Shown: positions 1-11,829, counted from the stretch's first letter. The stretch is DNA of 64,000 bases from Stomoxys calcitrans (GCF_963082655.1 NC_081553.1:205979897-206043896), one strand, 5' to 3'. Numbers and translations: made by a program. Notes: generated from the sequence alone by a model not told the origin.

Positions 1-39
1 CGGATCTTGGAGCAAGCGGCTCGCCACAACGAGGGATAA

Positions 40-915
40 ATGTGCAATCCCACAAAACCCATGCGGTTTGGGCGCTGGGCCAGTAACCCAAACCCGGACA
101 ACTATGAGAACTACTATGAGAAACAAAGGAATAGTAAAAACGGACCCCCCAATGTTGACGACCCAATCAAACATAAAAAGGACCATGATTTATGCTACTG
201 CACTTGGAATGTCCGCACTCTTTATAGATAAAGTGCAGTATACGCGCTGGCGGATGTATTAGAGAAGTACAAGGCAGATATTACCGCCTTACAGGATGTG
301 CGATGGACTGGGATTGGCGTTACTACAACACCAAACGGTGACGAACTATACTATAGCTCCCATAACACGAGGCATGCATTAAGCTGTGGTTTTGTGGTTA
401 GTCAGAGACTGAAACACCTTGTCTCCAGTTTTACTCCGGTGGATGAGAGACTAGCCACAATCCGCATAAAAGCCAAATTCTTCAACATCAGCCATATTTG
501 TGCCCATGCCCCGGCGGAAAACAAAGAGAGAATATGACTGCTGCCCCGCCCATGATATTAAAATCGTTCTGGGAGATTTTAATGCGAAAATATGGAAGAA
601 AGACATATTTGGTCCAACAGTCGGAAAGTTTAGCCTCCACGAGTTAACGTCCAGTAATGGGTTGGGGCTGATAGATTTCGCCGCGGCGAAAAACATGGTA
701 GGTAGTAGCACCAGATTTCAATATAATAAAAATATGCACAAAGCCACATGGCTGTCACCCGATGAAAACATGAGGAACCAAATTGAGAAAAGTCTATTCC
801 GCAGAAGAAAAAGGAAATGGAAAGTCGTGAGCTTGAGCGAATAGAGATGTACAGGAGTCAGAATGAAGTGCGGAAATTCCAGCAAAGAATTAAACATAAA
901 ACCGATGGCTGCATC
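40..915 (+). pseudogene. RTE-type non-LTR retrotransposon endonuclease, broken
   Basis: This is the remains of the apurinic-like endonuclease of an RTE-type LINE; such copies are often mislabelled craniofacial development protein 2-like in insect gene sets. Readable pieces lie in different frames. TWNVRTL is near 208-230, followed by a stop, then ADITALQDVRWTG (about 271-313), with Asp where family members usually have the catalytic Glu. The segment to about 535 includes DERLATIRI. After a frameshift, IVLGDFNAKIW (about 560-595) carries the conserved GDFNA motif. A final piece (about 817-912) reads EMYRSQNEVRKF, typical of the linker after the endonuclease, so the SDH-containing end of the domain is missing. 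No reverse transcriptase follows: HINE-C repeats begin at about 912. The family call is firm; the clade is inferred from motif style. Confidence 0.8.
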
Positions 916-1652
916 AAAATCGGTTCAGATTTAGATATATCTCCCATATGTATGTATCGCCCGAATTGCACTTTAATGGCCGTAGAACCCACAATTTTCA
1001 ACCGACCTGCACAAAATTTGGTATTGATTGTCCTATCACTGACATTAATATATCTGTAAGATTTCCTCAAAATCGGTTCAGATTTAGATATAGCTCACAT
1101 ATATATGTATCGCCCGATTTGCACTTAAATGGCCGTAGTAACTAAAATTTTCAACCCATCTGCACAAAATTTGGCATGGACTGTTTTGTTACTAATTTTA
1201 CCATTTTACCATACCACACAATTTGGTATGGATTGTTCTATTACTGACTTTGATATAGCTGCAAGATTTCCTTAAAAATCGGTTCAGATTTAGATATAGC
1301 TCCCATATATATTATCGCCCGATTTGCATTTTAATGGATGTAGTAACTACAATTTTCAAACGATCTGCACAAAATTTGGCATGGACTGTTTTGTTAATCA
1401 TCTCAACATATCTACAAGTTTTCATGAATATCAGTTTAGATTTGGATATAGCTCCTATATATATCTATCACCGGATTTTCACTAATGTGGCCGTAGTAAC
1501 AATAATTTTCAAAGGGTCTGTTCGGAAAAAGTCGGTTCAGATTTATATATAGCTCTCATGTACATATATCTATTGCCCGAATTTATGATTGTAGGGTAGG
1601 TGTAGGGTATTAAATAGTCAGCTCCGCCCGACTTTTTCCTTTCCTTACTGGT
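912..1652 (+). mobile_element. HINE-C, tail half only
   Basis: Several diverged copies of the HINE-C internal unit (ATCGGTTCAGATTTAGATAT followed by AGCTCCCATATATAT) occur at spacings from about 153 to 206 bp. They run into the HINE-C tail: a GTGTAGGGTATT box, a GC-rich hairpin (AGTCAGCTCCGCCCGACT) and the terminal TTCCTTACTGGTT. The head is absent, and the left edge abuts the RTE fragment directly. Confidence 0.75.
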
Positions 1653-1756
1653 TAGTAGTTGACTTTTATTTAAATTCAATATTCCCTGATCGGTCTTCAT
1701 CTTAGTTTTAGGGTTGTTTTTGGGGTGAGGTGGACCCCCTGGGACTTGAAACTTAA
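1653..1756. other. short spacer, nothing recognised
   Basis: About 100 bp of low-copy sequence lies between the tail of HINE-C and the head of HINE-B. No gene or motif was recognised. Confidence 0.4.
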
Positions 1757-1848
1757 TTTTCATACCCTCCACCATAGGATAGGGGTATACCAATTTCGTC
1801 ATTCTGTTTGTAATTTCTCGAAAGATTCGTCTAAGAATCCATAAAGTA

Positions 1849-2087
1849 TTGGGTTGCCCAAAAAGTAATTGCGGATTTTTTAAAAGAAAGTAAATGCGTT
1901 TTTAATAAAACTTAGAAGAAACTTTAATCAAATATACTTTTTTTACATTTTTTTTTTCTAAAGCAAGCTAAAAGTAACAGCTGATAACTGACAGAAGAAA
2001 GAATGTAATTACAGATTCACAAGCTGTGTAAAAATTTGTCAACGCCGACTATATGAAAAATCCGCAATTACTTTTTGGGCAACCCAA
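1849..2087 (+). mobile_element. mariner-type MITE, copy 1
   Basis: A 239-bp element has terminal inverted repeats of about 32 bp starting TTGGGTTGCCCAAAAAG and a TA duplication on both sides (1847-1848 and 2088-2089). The ends resemble those of mellifera-subfamily mariner elements (TTGGGTTGGCAACTAAGTAA, from memory). The interior has no transposase. It lies inside the head region of HINE-B. Confidence 0.9.
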
Positions 2088-3084
2088 TATATATATTCTT
2101 GATCGTCTTGACATTTTGAGTCGATCTAGCCATGTCCGTCCGTCTGTCCATCCGTCCGTCTGTCTGTCTGTCGAGAGCACGCAAACTTTCGAAGAAGTAA
2201 ATCTAGCCACTTGAAATTTTCCACAAATAATTATTAGTGTAGGTCGGTTGGGATTGTAAATGGGTCATATCGGTCCATGTTTTTATATAGCTGCCATATA
2301 TACCGATCTAGGATCTTGACTTCTTGAGCCTCTAGAGGGCGCAATTCCCATCCGATTTGGCTGAAATTTTGCATGACGTGTTTCGTTATAACTTTTAATA
2401 ACTGTGCCAAGTATGGTTTATATCGGTCCATAATTTGATATAGCTGCCATATAGACCGATCTTCAATCTAGACTTCTTTACCCACTAGAGGGCGCAATTC
2501 CCATCCGATTTGGCTGAAATTTTGCATGAGTTGTTTGGTTATGACTTCCAATAACTGTGCCAAATATGGTTCAAATCGGTTCATAACCTGATATAGCTGT
2601 CATATAAACCGATCTGGGGACTTGACTTCTTGAGCCTCTATAGGGCGCAATTCCCATCCGATTTGGCTGAAATTTTGCACGACGTGTTTCGTTATAACTT
2701 TTAATAACTGTGCCAAGTATGGTTTATATCGGTCCATAATTTGATATAGCTGCCATATAAACCGATCTTCAATCTAAGCTTCTTTACCCACTAGAGGGCG
2801 CAATTCCTATCCGATTCGGCAGAAATTTTGCATGAGTTGTTTTGTTATGACCTCCAACAACTGTGCCAAATATGGTCTAAATCGGTTTATAACCTGATAT
2901 AGCTGCCATATAAACCTATCTGGGATTTTGACTTCTTGAGCCTCAAAAAGGCCTAATTATTACCCGATTTGGCTGAAATTTTGTACAACGACTTCTTCCA
3001 TGACCTCCGACATACGCGTCAAATTTGTTCTGAATCGGTCTTTAGCCTGATACACCTCCCCTATAAACCGATCTCCCTATTTTA

Positions 3085-3324
3085 TTGGGTTGCCAAAAAG
3101 TAATTGCGGATTTTTCATATAGTCGGCGTTGACAAATTTTTTCACAGCTTGTGAATCTGTAATTGCATTCTTTCTTCTGTCAGTTATCAGCTGTTACTTT
3201 TAGCTTGCTTTAGAAAAAAAAAAGTGTAAAAAAAGTATATTTGATTAAAGTTCATTCTAAGTTTTGTTAAAAATGCATTTACTTTCTTTTAAAAAAATCC
3301 GCAATTACTTTTTGGGCAACCCAA
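3085..3324 (-). mobile_element. mariner-type MITE, copy 2
   Basis: A 240-bp copy lies in the opposite orientation to copy 1, with TA duplications at 3083-3084 and 3325-3326. The left inverted repeat lacks one C of the GCCC run. It is inserted in the last part of the HINE-B body. Confidence 0.9.
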
Positions 3325-3547
3325 TATTTCTGGAGCCCCTAAAAGGCCCATTTCTTATTCGATTTGGCTGAAATTTTACTCATATATTTCTACTGTGGCA
3401 TTTAACATTCAATGCAATTAGCACAATTCCTTTCTTTTATCCTTTGTTTGCCTAACAAGAGATAACGGGAAAGAACTCTACAAATGCGATCCATGGTGGA
3501 GGGTTTATAAGATTCGACCCGGCCAAACTTGGCACGCTTTTACTTGT

Positions 3548-5137
3548 TATATCTGTTTCGTTCTGCACAAAATTCAAGTTTTGAAAAAAATCTTGTTCAT
3601 TAAGCATATTTAAATAATTCTTACAAACATGTGTTAATACTCTAAGAGGGTTAAATATTTGTTTAACCATTCTTTGAACTTCACCGACAATTGCTTCCTC
3701 TTAAATCACATGTAAAATAATTATCATTTTCACTTTCTTCCCCAAACGAAAAGTATATTTTCAAATCCTTTTTCTTGTTTGCAAGTATAATTTTACAAGC
3801 ACGCCATGTTGCATATGCTAAATATGCTTCTCTAGACATTAGTGGCATAGACTTTACTTCAAATTCATTGTATTTTTTGTAATCCAAAAACCGGGCTCTT
3901 CTTCTGGTTTTGCATTTGGTTTCTGTGTGTGTGCTTTTTTTAATAAAACCAATTAAATGTTATTTAATAATACATGCATAAGCACAAGCACCATTTACCC
4001 ACATTCAAGGAGGTCGGACTCACATGCGGAAATTACAGCATGTGAATGCATAAATAATGAGGTCATCCCAATATGTTCGTTCGACTAAGCTCCGTTTGTT
4101 CGTTCATTCGTTTGTTTGTGGATTCATCCGCTTGTCTGCTATGTGTGGTCACACACACGCACACACACACTGGCTCAGTGTTGGCTGGGGCCCCTTGGGA
4201 ATTGCAACAGGAAATTTTAAGGATTGTAAAATTTTATGTTAAACACGAAGCAAAGCATACATATATAACATACATGTGCAGACATATGTTAAGCAACAGC
4301 ATGTGGATGAAAGGAAACCGGGCGGAGCAGTTAACCCCTTTGCATTAGAGCTTCTAAATGTTTGTCCATCGACCCCATTTGCAAGGTAAACATTTTCATT
4401 TAAGCATCTCTTTTGTGCAATTCAAGTGAGTGCTCCAAAGATGTTGGGTATCAGATGAGTGCAAAGATAACACTCATTTCCCAACCAATGCATAACCAAA
4501 TGTATTCCAACAAAGTAGGGAAGCAATGGCACCACTAACCGATTCCTAGTGCTGACATTGCCCAGTTAAAGCTTTCACTTCTTGAATCACTCTATCTGTT
4601 TAATCCTACGAAAAAGTGCTAATATGCTTGTATATTTATTTTATAGCATTTCTAACCAACATTCAGTTTTTCTCTTCTCCCAGCATGGACACAGCATGAC
4701 AGCAAGACCAAGTGGATTGTGGCAAAAAGTACAACATTGCAATTGTGGGGATTTAATTTCAATTTATTTAATTTGAGAAAATGTTTTTCCTTTCCATTCA
4801 CTTTGTTTGTGTTTGAATTAGTTTTCTCACATTTTGAACACATTTTGAAATTGAATTGTCGACAATAAGTAAAAAAATGCACCTAGAGAAAAAAACAGCA
4901 AGGTGTACTGATTTTTAATACTCAAGACGAGTAACGTGCTACAGGTTATTATCAAGTTTGAGCATTTCAAATACTAGGAAAAATGGCAAAGATGGATATA
5001 TGAACAAAATTTGCCAATTCAGTTGGACACGTTTAAGTCATGTGGAAGCCTCTGCTAAGTCTCTTCTAAACTGGTTCAGATTTCTGCACAGCAGTGTATA
5101 GGCACTACGAGGCGTCAATATAAGTTTCTGGCCTAAT
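3548..5137. other. low-copy AT-rich stretch, no gene recognised
   Basis: No open frame here looks like a protein: the readable frames are short and low in complexity. A CA-type microsatellite lies at 4150-4170. I saw no transposon ends, tRNA or clear splice-bounded exon. It may be intronic or intergenic host DNA. Confidence 0.5.
4150..4170. repeat. (CA)n microsatellite
   Basis: A run of CA dinucleotides with one interrupting G. Confidence 0.9.
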
Positions 5138-5191
5138 GACCACCATAGGAATGGAAGGTATACTAAAGTAGTCATTCCTTCTGAAGAAGTA

Positions 5192-7042
5192 TTGGGTTGC
5201 CCAAAAAGTAATTGCGGATTTTTCATATAGTCGACGTTGACAAATTTTTTCACAGTTTGTGACTCTGTAATTGTATTCTTTCTTCTGTCAGTTATCAACT
5301 GTTATTATACCCACCACCGAAGGATGGGGGTATATTCATTTTGTCATTCCGTTTGCAACACATCGAAATATCCATTTCCGACCCTATAAAGTATATATAT
5401 TCTTGATCAGCGTAAAAATCTAAGACGATCTAGCCATGTCCGTCCGTCTGTCCGTCTGTCTGTTGAAATCACGCTACAGTCTTTAAAAATAGAGATATTG
5501 AGCTGAAATTTTGCACAGATTCTTTTTTTGTCCATAAGCAGGTTAAGTTCGAAGATGGGCTATATCGGACTATATCTTGATATAGCCCCTATATAGACCG
5601 ATCCTCCGATTTAGGGTCTTAGGCCCATAAAAGCCACATTTATTATCCGATTTTGTTGAAATTTGGGACAGTGAGTTGTGTTAGGCCCTTCGACATTCTT
5701 TGTCAATTTGGCTCAGATCGGTCCAGATTTGGATATAGCTGCCATATAGACCGATCCTCAGATTTAGGGTCTAAGGCCCATAAAAGCCACAATTATTATC
5801 CGATTTCGCTGAAATTTGGGACAGTGAGTTGTGTTAGGCCCTTCAATATCTTCCATCAATATGGCTCAGATCGGTTCAGATTTGGATATAGCTGCCATAT
5901 AGACCGATCCTCCGGTTTAGGGTCTTAGGCCCACAAAAGCCACATTTATTATCCGATTTTGATGAAATTCGGGGCAATGAATTGTGTAAGGCCCATCGAC
6001 ATCCTTCGTTAATTTGGCTCAGATCGGTTCAGATTTGAATATAGCTGCCATATAGACCGATCCTCCAATTTAGGGTCTTAGGCCCATAAAAGCCACATTT
6101 ATTATCCGATTTCGCTGAAATTTGGGACAGTGAGATGCGTTAGGCCCTTTGACATATTTCTTCAATTTGGTCCAGATTGGTTCAAATTTGGATATAGCTG
6201 CCATATAGACCGATTTTTTGATTTATGGATTTGGGCCCATAGAATGCCCATTTATTGCCCGATGTCCCCGAAATTTGGAACAGTGAGTTAAGTTAAGCCC
6301 CTTGACATACTTCTGCAATATCGCACAGATCGGTCCAGATTTGGATATAGCTGCCATATAGACCTATATCTAGGTTTTAGGTTTTGGGGCCATAAAAGAA
6401 GCATTTATTGTCCGATGTCGCTGAAATTTGAGACAGTGAGTTTGGTTAGGCTCTTCGACGTCCTTCTTCAATTTTGCCCAGATCGGTCCAGATTTGAATA
6501 TAGCTGCCATATAGACCGATCTCTGGATTTAAGGTTTAGGGCCCATAAAAGAGGCATTTATTGTCCGATTTCGCCGAAATTTGGGACAGTGCTTAGTGTT
6601 AGGCTCTTCGACATGTTTATGCAACTTGGCCCAAATCGGTCCAGATTTGGATATAGCTGCCATGGAGACCGATATCTCGGTTTAAAGTCTTGGCCCCATA
6701 AAAGGCGCATTTATAATCCGATTTCACTGAAATTTGAAACTATGACTTATGTTCGGCTTTTCGACATCCGTGTCATATTTAGTTCAGGTCGGTATGAGGT
6801 ATATGAGTATGCTATATGAAATTTTCACCGAATTTTGATGAAAGGTGGTTTACATATATACCAGAGGTGGTGGGTATCCAAAGTTCGGCCCGGCCGAACT
6901 TAACGCTTTTTTACTTGTTTTTAGCTTGCTTTAGACAAAAAAGTGTAAAAAAAGTATATTTGATTAAAGTTCATTCTAAGTTTTATTAAAAATGCATTTA
7001 CTATCTTTTAAAAAATCCGCAATTACTTTTTGGGCAGCCCAA
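5192..7042 (-). mobile_element. mariner-type MITE, copy 3, split by HINE-A
   Basis: The two halves are 5192-5304 and 6919-7042, about 237 bp when added. TA duplications lie at 5190-5191 and 7043-7044. The left half ends in GTTATCAACTGTTA and the right half starts TTTTAGCTTGC; in the intact copy 2 these are contiguous. The insertion point is therefore internal and the HINE-A arrived after the MITE. Confidence 0.88.
5305..6918 (+). mobile_element. HINE-A, full length
   Basis: The element has a complete head (TTATACCCACCACCGAAGG, then GGGGGTATATTC, TATATATTCTTGATCAGCG, GATCTAGCCATGTCCGTCCG). The body holds a series of units of about 153 bp, each with GATCGGTC, a core reading TATAGCTGCCATATAGACCG, and AAATTTGGGACAGTGAG. 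The tail has GGTGGTGGGTATCC, a perfect-looking hairpin around 6880-6900 (AGTTCGGCC paired with GGCCGAACT) and TTTTTTACTTGT. It inserted into a MITE, which fixes both ends to within a few bases. The layout fits DINE-1/Helentron-associated elements; no helicase or other protein is encoded. Confidence 0.88.
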
Positions 7043-7425
7043 TATATTCTCAATGGTCTCGACATTCTGAACTGACTAAGCAATGTCACTTAGTCCGTCC
7101 ATCCATCTGTCCATCTATCGAAATCACGATAGCGCCCCATCGAAAGCAAATATCCGCTTGAATTTTTGCACAGATGCTTCTTATTGTTGTAGGAATGCAA
7201 ATGGGCCATATCAGTTCAGATTTAGATGTAGCTCCCATATAAACCAATTTCCCGATTTGACATTTTTGGCCCTAGAAGCCGCAATTGTTATCCGATTTGG
7301 CCGAAACTTTGCACAGAGAGATTTGTTATGACTTTCAACTACCGTAGCAAGTGCAGTTCAAATCGGTCTATAAACCGATTTGACATATTGAGCCCCTAGA
7401 AGCCGCAATTTTTATCCGATTTGGA

Positions 7426-7648
7426 TAACAATGCAGTAGGCTTCCAGAATAGCTTGAAAACCAACGGAAGGCTACTCAGAAGAAGACTTGGGAAAGATAA
7501 TTTAGATTGTCCAAGCATAGAAGACATTGACGAAAATGTCCGCAGTATTATGACTGCAGGAAATCAGCCCAAGAAAAACCCTAGGCTACCGGGTAGATTA
7601 GCAATATTGGCAAAAAGGTCCACAGACTTTGTGACAGAGTAGGTCGTT
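7426..7648 (+). other. unidentified fragment with a short open frame
   Basis: About 220 bp, richer in GC than the flanks, is open from 7421 to 7642 (73 codons). The frame contains GRLLRRRLGKDNLDCPSIED and a basic, proline-containing end. It is bounded on the left by a truncated HINE-B-like body and on the right by the tail of a reversed HINE-B. I do not recognise the product. A fragment of a transposon protein or a captured host exon are both possible. Confidence 0.3.
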
Positions 7649-8800
7649 ACAAGTAAAAGCGTGCCAAGTTTGGCCGGGCTGAATCTTATATACCCTCCAC
7701 CATGGATCGCATTTATCGAATTCTTTTCCCGGCATCTTTTCTTAGGCAAAAAAAGGATAAAAGAAAAGATAAGCTCTGCTATTAGAGCGATATGAAGATA
7801 CGGTCCGGTTCGGACCACAATTAAATTATATATTGGAGACCTGTGTAAAATGTCAGCCAATTCGAATAAGAATTGCGCGCTTTGGGTGCTCAAGAAGTAA
7901 AATAGAGAGATCGATTTATATGGGAGCTGTATCAGGCTATAGACCGATTCAGACCATAATAAACACGTACGTTGATGGTCATGAGAGGATCCGTCGTACA
8001 AAATTTCATTCAAAACGGATAAGAATTGCGCCCTCTAGAGGCTCAAGAAGTCAAGACCCAAGATCGATTTATGTGACAGCTATATCAGGTAATGGACCGA
8101 TTTGAACCTTATTTGGCACAGTTGTTGAAAGTCATAATAAAATACGTCATGCAAAATTTCAGCCAAATCGGATAGGAATTGCGCCCTCTAGTGGCTCAAA
8201 ACGTCAAGAAGTCAGTATTCAAGATCGGTTTATAGAGCAGCTATATCAGGTTATTGACCGATTTGAACGTTATTTGGCACAGTTGTTGAAAGTCATAATA
8301 ATAAAGTACGTCATGCAAAATTTCAGCCCAATCGGATAGAAATTGCGCCCTCTAGTGGCTCAAGACATCAAGAAGCCCGTACTCAAGATCGGTTTATATG
8401 TCAGCTATATCAGGTTATTGACCGATTTGAACCTAACTAAGCACACTTATTAGAAGTCATAGCGAAACACGTCGTGCAAAATTTCATTAAAATCGGATAA
8501 GAATTGCGCCCTCTAGCGGCTCAAGAAGTCAAGTCCCCAGATCGGTTTATGTGACAGCACAGTTGTTGGATATCATAACAAAATACTTCGTGTAAAATTT
8601 CATTCAAATCGGATATGAATTGCGCCCTCAAGTGGGTCAAGAAGTCAATATTCAAGATCGGTTTTTATGGCAGCTATATCAGGTTATTGACCGATTTGAA
8701 CCTAACTCAGTAACACAGTAATTGGAAGTCATATCAAAACACGTAGAGCAAAATTTCATTCCAATCGGATAAGAATTGCGCCCTCTAGAGACTCAAGAAG
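7649..8800 (-). mobile_element. HINE-B, head truncated
   Basis: It begins with the tail in reverse (ACAAGTAAAAGCG, a decayed hairpin, ATATACCCTCCACCATGGAT), followed by several body units with GCAGCTATATCAGGTTATTG, GAATTGCGCCCTCTAG and GGCTCAAGAAGTCAAG. It stops at about 8800 within a unit, before the CATGTCCGTC-type tract and the head. Confidence 0.8.
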
Positions 8801-8934
8801 ATTGCTTGTCATCGATCATTTCCTGGCAAGACAGGCTGTTGAGCGCCCACCACCATAGATTAATTAACCATCCACTACCATATCCATAGTAATATCCAAA
8901 TGGGGGCTGGTCTGGTTCGTATTTGATTCAGGTC
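8801..8934. other. short spacer, nothing recognised
   Basis: About 130 bp lies between two truncated HINE bodies and contains CCACCACCATAGATT, which could be a remnant of a HINE end. No other feature was seen. Confidence 0.35.
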
Positions 8935-9597
8935 ACGAGAACTCTTGTACAAGTCACAGTTTCAGCGAAATTGGGCAACAAATCGGTTTTTTACAGGATT
9001 AAGACCCCTAATTGGGAGATCGGTCTATATGGAAGCTGTATCTAAATAAAGTTTGATCTGGACCGGGAGGCTTAACACAAGTCACTGTCTCAAATTCCAG
9101 CGAAATCGGGTAATAAATGCAGCTTTTATGGGCTAAAGATCCTTAATCGGCAGATCGGTCTATACGGTAGATATATCTAAATATTGTCCGACCTGGACCA
9201 TTTTTTGGTTCGGATATTGGTGGGCCTAATAAAACCTATTTTGCCAAATTTCAGCGAAAACCAGTAACAAATGAGCCTGTTTTAGGCTTATGACCCTAAA
9301 CCGCCAGATCGGTCTGTATGGCAGCTATATCCAAAAAAGTCCGATTTGGCCCATTCAAGAACTTAACCTTAAATACGAGTCCGTGCAAAATTTTAACTCA
9401 ATATCTGAATTTTTAAAGACTGTAGCGTGATTACAACTGATGGACACACGGACGGGCAGGCGGACAGACACACGGACATCGTTAAATCGTCTTAGAATTT
9501 GACTACGATCCGAAATAAATATACTTTATAGGGTCGGAAATGGTTATTTCAGAACGACTAAATGAATATACACCCTTTCTTATGGTGGTGGATATAA
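8935..9597 (-). mobile_element. HINE-A, tail truncated
   Basis: Three or four diverged HINE-A body units (GGTCTATATGG, then GCTATATC) run into the reversed head: a GGACGGGCAGGCGGACAGAC-like tract, CGTCTTAGAATTTG, TTTATAGGGTCGGAAATGG and GGTGGTGGATATAAAAA at 9597. The tail hairpin is missing. Confidence 0.78.
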
Positions 9598-9656
9598 AAA
9601 AGACACTGTGTCTTTCAAAAAAGCTATATGATTCCGCTATTTCAAAGAATTTAAAA

Positions 9657-10840
9657 AGTAAAAAAGCGTTAAGTTCGGCCGGGCCGAACTTTGGATACCC
9701 ACCACCTCGGGTATAAACGTAAACCACCTTTCATCAAAATCCGGTGAAAATTGCATACCTTTTGTCACATAACAGTTATACCGAAATATGGTCCGATTGG
9801 GACCAAATACTTATAAGTATAAGTCATTGTTCAATTGTGTATACCAAAATATTGGTCTTTTAAGTGGCTATATCATTTCAGTTAAATCGGATTATAAATG
9901 CGCTTTTTATGCGGCCATGACTTTAAATCGAGATATCGGTCTATATGGCAGCAATATGCAAACTTTGATCGATCTAGACCGAATTGCAGAAATATCTGAA
10001 GGGGCTTACTTTACACTCTGTCCCAAATTACTGCAACATCGGAAAATAAATGTGCTTTTCATGGGCCCAAAACTCTAAATCGAGAGATCGGTCTATATGG
10101 CAGCTATATCCAAATCTGGACTGATCTGTGACATAATGCAAACGTATGTCAAGGGGCTTAACTTAACTCACTGTTCCGAATTTCGGCGACATCGGACAAT
10201 AAATGCGCCTTTTATGGGCCTAAAACCTTAAATCGGAGGATCGGTCTATATGGCAGCTATATCGAAATCTGAATCGATCTGGGCCAAATTGACGAAGGAT
10301 GTCGAAGGGCCTATCACAACTCACTGTCTTAAATTTCAGCAAAATCGGATAATAAATGTGGCTTTTGTGGGCCTAAGACCCTAAATCGGAGGATCGGTCT
10401 ATATGGCAGCTATATCCAAATCTGGACCGATTTGGGCCAAATTGACGAAGGATGTCGAAGGGCCCAACACAACTCACTGTCCCAAATTTCAGCAATATCG
10501 GATAATAAATGTGGCTTTTATGGGCCTTAGACCCTAAATCGGAGGATCGGTCTATATGGGGGCTACATCAAGATATAGTCAGATATAGCCCATCTTCGAA
10601 CTTAACCTGCTTATGGACAAAAAAAGAATCTGTGCAAAATTTTAGCTTAATATCTCTATGTTTGAAGACTGTAGCGTGATTTCAACAGACAGACGGACGG
10701 ACATGTCTAGATCATCTTAGATTTTTACGCTGATCAAGAATATATATACAATACTTTATAGGGTCGGAAATGGATATTTCGATGTGTTGCAAACGGAATG
10801 AAAACATGAATATACCCCCATCCTTCAGTGGTGGGTATAA
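9657..10840 (-). mobile_element. HINE-A, near full length
   Basis: It starts at the reversed tail (AGTAAAAAAGCGTT, hairpin of AGTTCGGCC and GGCCGAACT at about 9671-9690, TACCCACCACCTCGGGTATA). About five body units follow, then the reversed head ending GGTGGGTATAA at 10840. The terminal ACA of the tail is lost. A preceding piece of about 50 bp (9598-9656) separates it from another HINE-A in the same orientation. Confidence 0.85.
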
Positions 10841-10908
10841 AAAAGACTCCTAGCCCAGGGCTTCCATCCAATTTAGACCCAGCCGCGTGTAAATGCAGGG
10901 AACATCCA

Positions 10909-11570
10909 GTACTTATATTCCATTTTAAGGAAAATAACGTCCAACCCGAATTAAGTACTCGCCTCGTATATAATCAGTGGGGTCGCATATGTTAACACGT
11001 CGTATCTCCATCCGCCGGCAGAGCAGAAGAATGCCCAAAGTTGGGAGGCGCCAGATACCTGACTCCTGTAATCTTGTAGCGAACTCCATTGCCTAACATA
11101 CAGGGGCAAAAGGCTTAGATCGATAAGAGCATTGAGCACTTACATTCCATTTTCAGGTAAATAACGTCCCACTCGTCGAAAAAGAAATGCTCCCCTCGTA
11201 TATAATCAGTCGGGTCGCATATAGCATGCCAGCAGAAGAATGCCCAAACTTAGAGAAGCGCCAGATACCTGACTACTGTAATCTCGTAGCGAACTCCATT
11301 GCCTAACATACAGGGGCAAAAGGCTTAGATCGATATGAGCATTGAGCACTTACATTCCACCCGTCGACAAGGAAATGCTTCCCTCGTATATAATCAGTCG
11401 GGTCGCATATAGCATGCCTATACGCCGCATCTCCTGCCGACGGCAAACAGAAGATTGCCCAAAGTTTGGGAAGTGCCGGATACCTGACTACTGTAATCTT
11501 ATGGCGAACTCCATTGCCACGCACAACACCAACCAACAGGTGCAAAGGACTTAGATCTAAAAAGGCATTC
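10909..11570. repeat. three-unit tandem repeat of about 190-230 bp, unidentified
   Basis: Three diverged units start near 10909, 11137 and 11346. Shared landmarks are CCTCGTATATAATCAGT (at about 10965, 11197 and 11385), AGATACCTGACT, GCGAACTCCATTGCC and AGGCTTAGATCGAT. Spacing between landmarks is 232 and then 188 bp because of internal indels. Base composition is richer in GC than the HINE bodies around it. Short frames in both strands are open over one unit, but I recognise no protein. It may be the 3' region of a retrotransposon. Confidence 0.6.
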
Positions 11571-11829
11571 AGCGCCTATTTTGGTGTACTCCCCTTTGTT
11601 CCAGAGATCAGAACCTCAGTGGTACCCTCTTGCAGAGGACACAGATGTCCAAAGGCCGTTGCCGCGCCAGACATCTATAGATGAGAACCGGCCGCACAAC
11701 CATCGCAAATATCCAGTCGTACTGTCCCCGGCCTAAGCCCCCAAATCATTCTTAACAAGTTGAGACAGCAGTAGAGGGCATTCAATTTTCTTATCTCTTA
11801 AAATGCTTCCACGATTTTTTGACCATTAA
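11571..11829. other. GC-richer stretch continuing the tandem repeat, unidentified
   Basis: This follows the third unit without a clear boundary. It includes a plus-strand frame to 11684 containing CRGHRCPKAVAAPDIYR. It is probably transposon-derived, judged only by its composition and setting. Confidence 0.3.

Larger units (their letters stand above)
1757..3547 (+). mobile_element. HINE-B, full length, carrying two MITEs
   Basis: Both ends are present: a head with ACCCTCCACCATAGGAT near 1763 and a tail (GGTGGAGGGTTTATAAGATT, a decayed hairpin, GCACGCTTTTACTTGTT) ending near 3547. After the head come TCTTGATCGTC and GATCTAGCCATGTCCGTCC, as in DINE-1-like elements, then diverged internal units with ATAGCTGCCATATA and GACTTCTTGAGCC. 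Two MITEs interrupt it at TA sites (1849-2087 and 3085-3324). Removing each leaves a continuous HINE-B reading, so both MITEs landed after the HINE. No coding capacity is visible, as expected for a non-autonomous element. Confidence 0.85.
5138..7425 (+). mobile_element. degenerate HINE-B-like element, outer layer of a nest
   Basis: The head fragment at 5138-5191 (CACCATAGGAATGG, then GGTATACTAAAGTAGTCATTC) resembles a decayed HINE-B head. The element resumes at 7043 with TATATTCTCAATGGTCTCGAC and a CCGTCCATCC-type tract, followed by body repeats (CATATAAACCAATTTCCCGA, AGAAGCCGCAATT) to about 7425, where it stops abruptly without a tail. The 1.85 kb between is a MITE that itself contains HINE-A. 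The head match is weak and rests partly on position. Confidence 0.55.

Noticed and set aside
298..844. Host gene craniofacial development protein 2
   Set aside because: The motifs are those of a LINE endonuclease, with stops and frameshifts; the host-gene name is a common mislabel.
2110..2175. Regulatory meaning of CCGTC/TGTC-rich tracts
   Set aside because: They recur in every HINE head (for example about 5435-5462, 29670-29702 and, reversed, 12770-12805), so they are part of the element rather than a local regulatory site.
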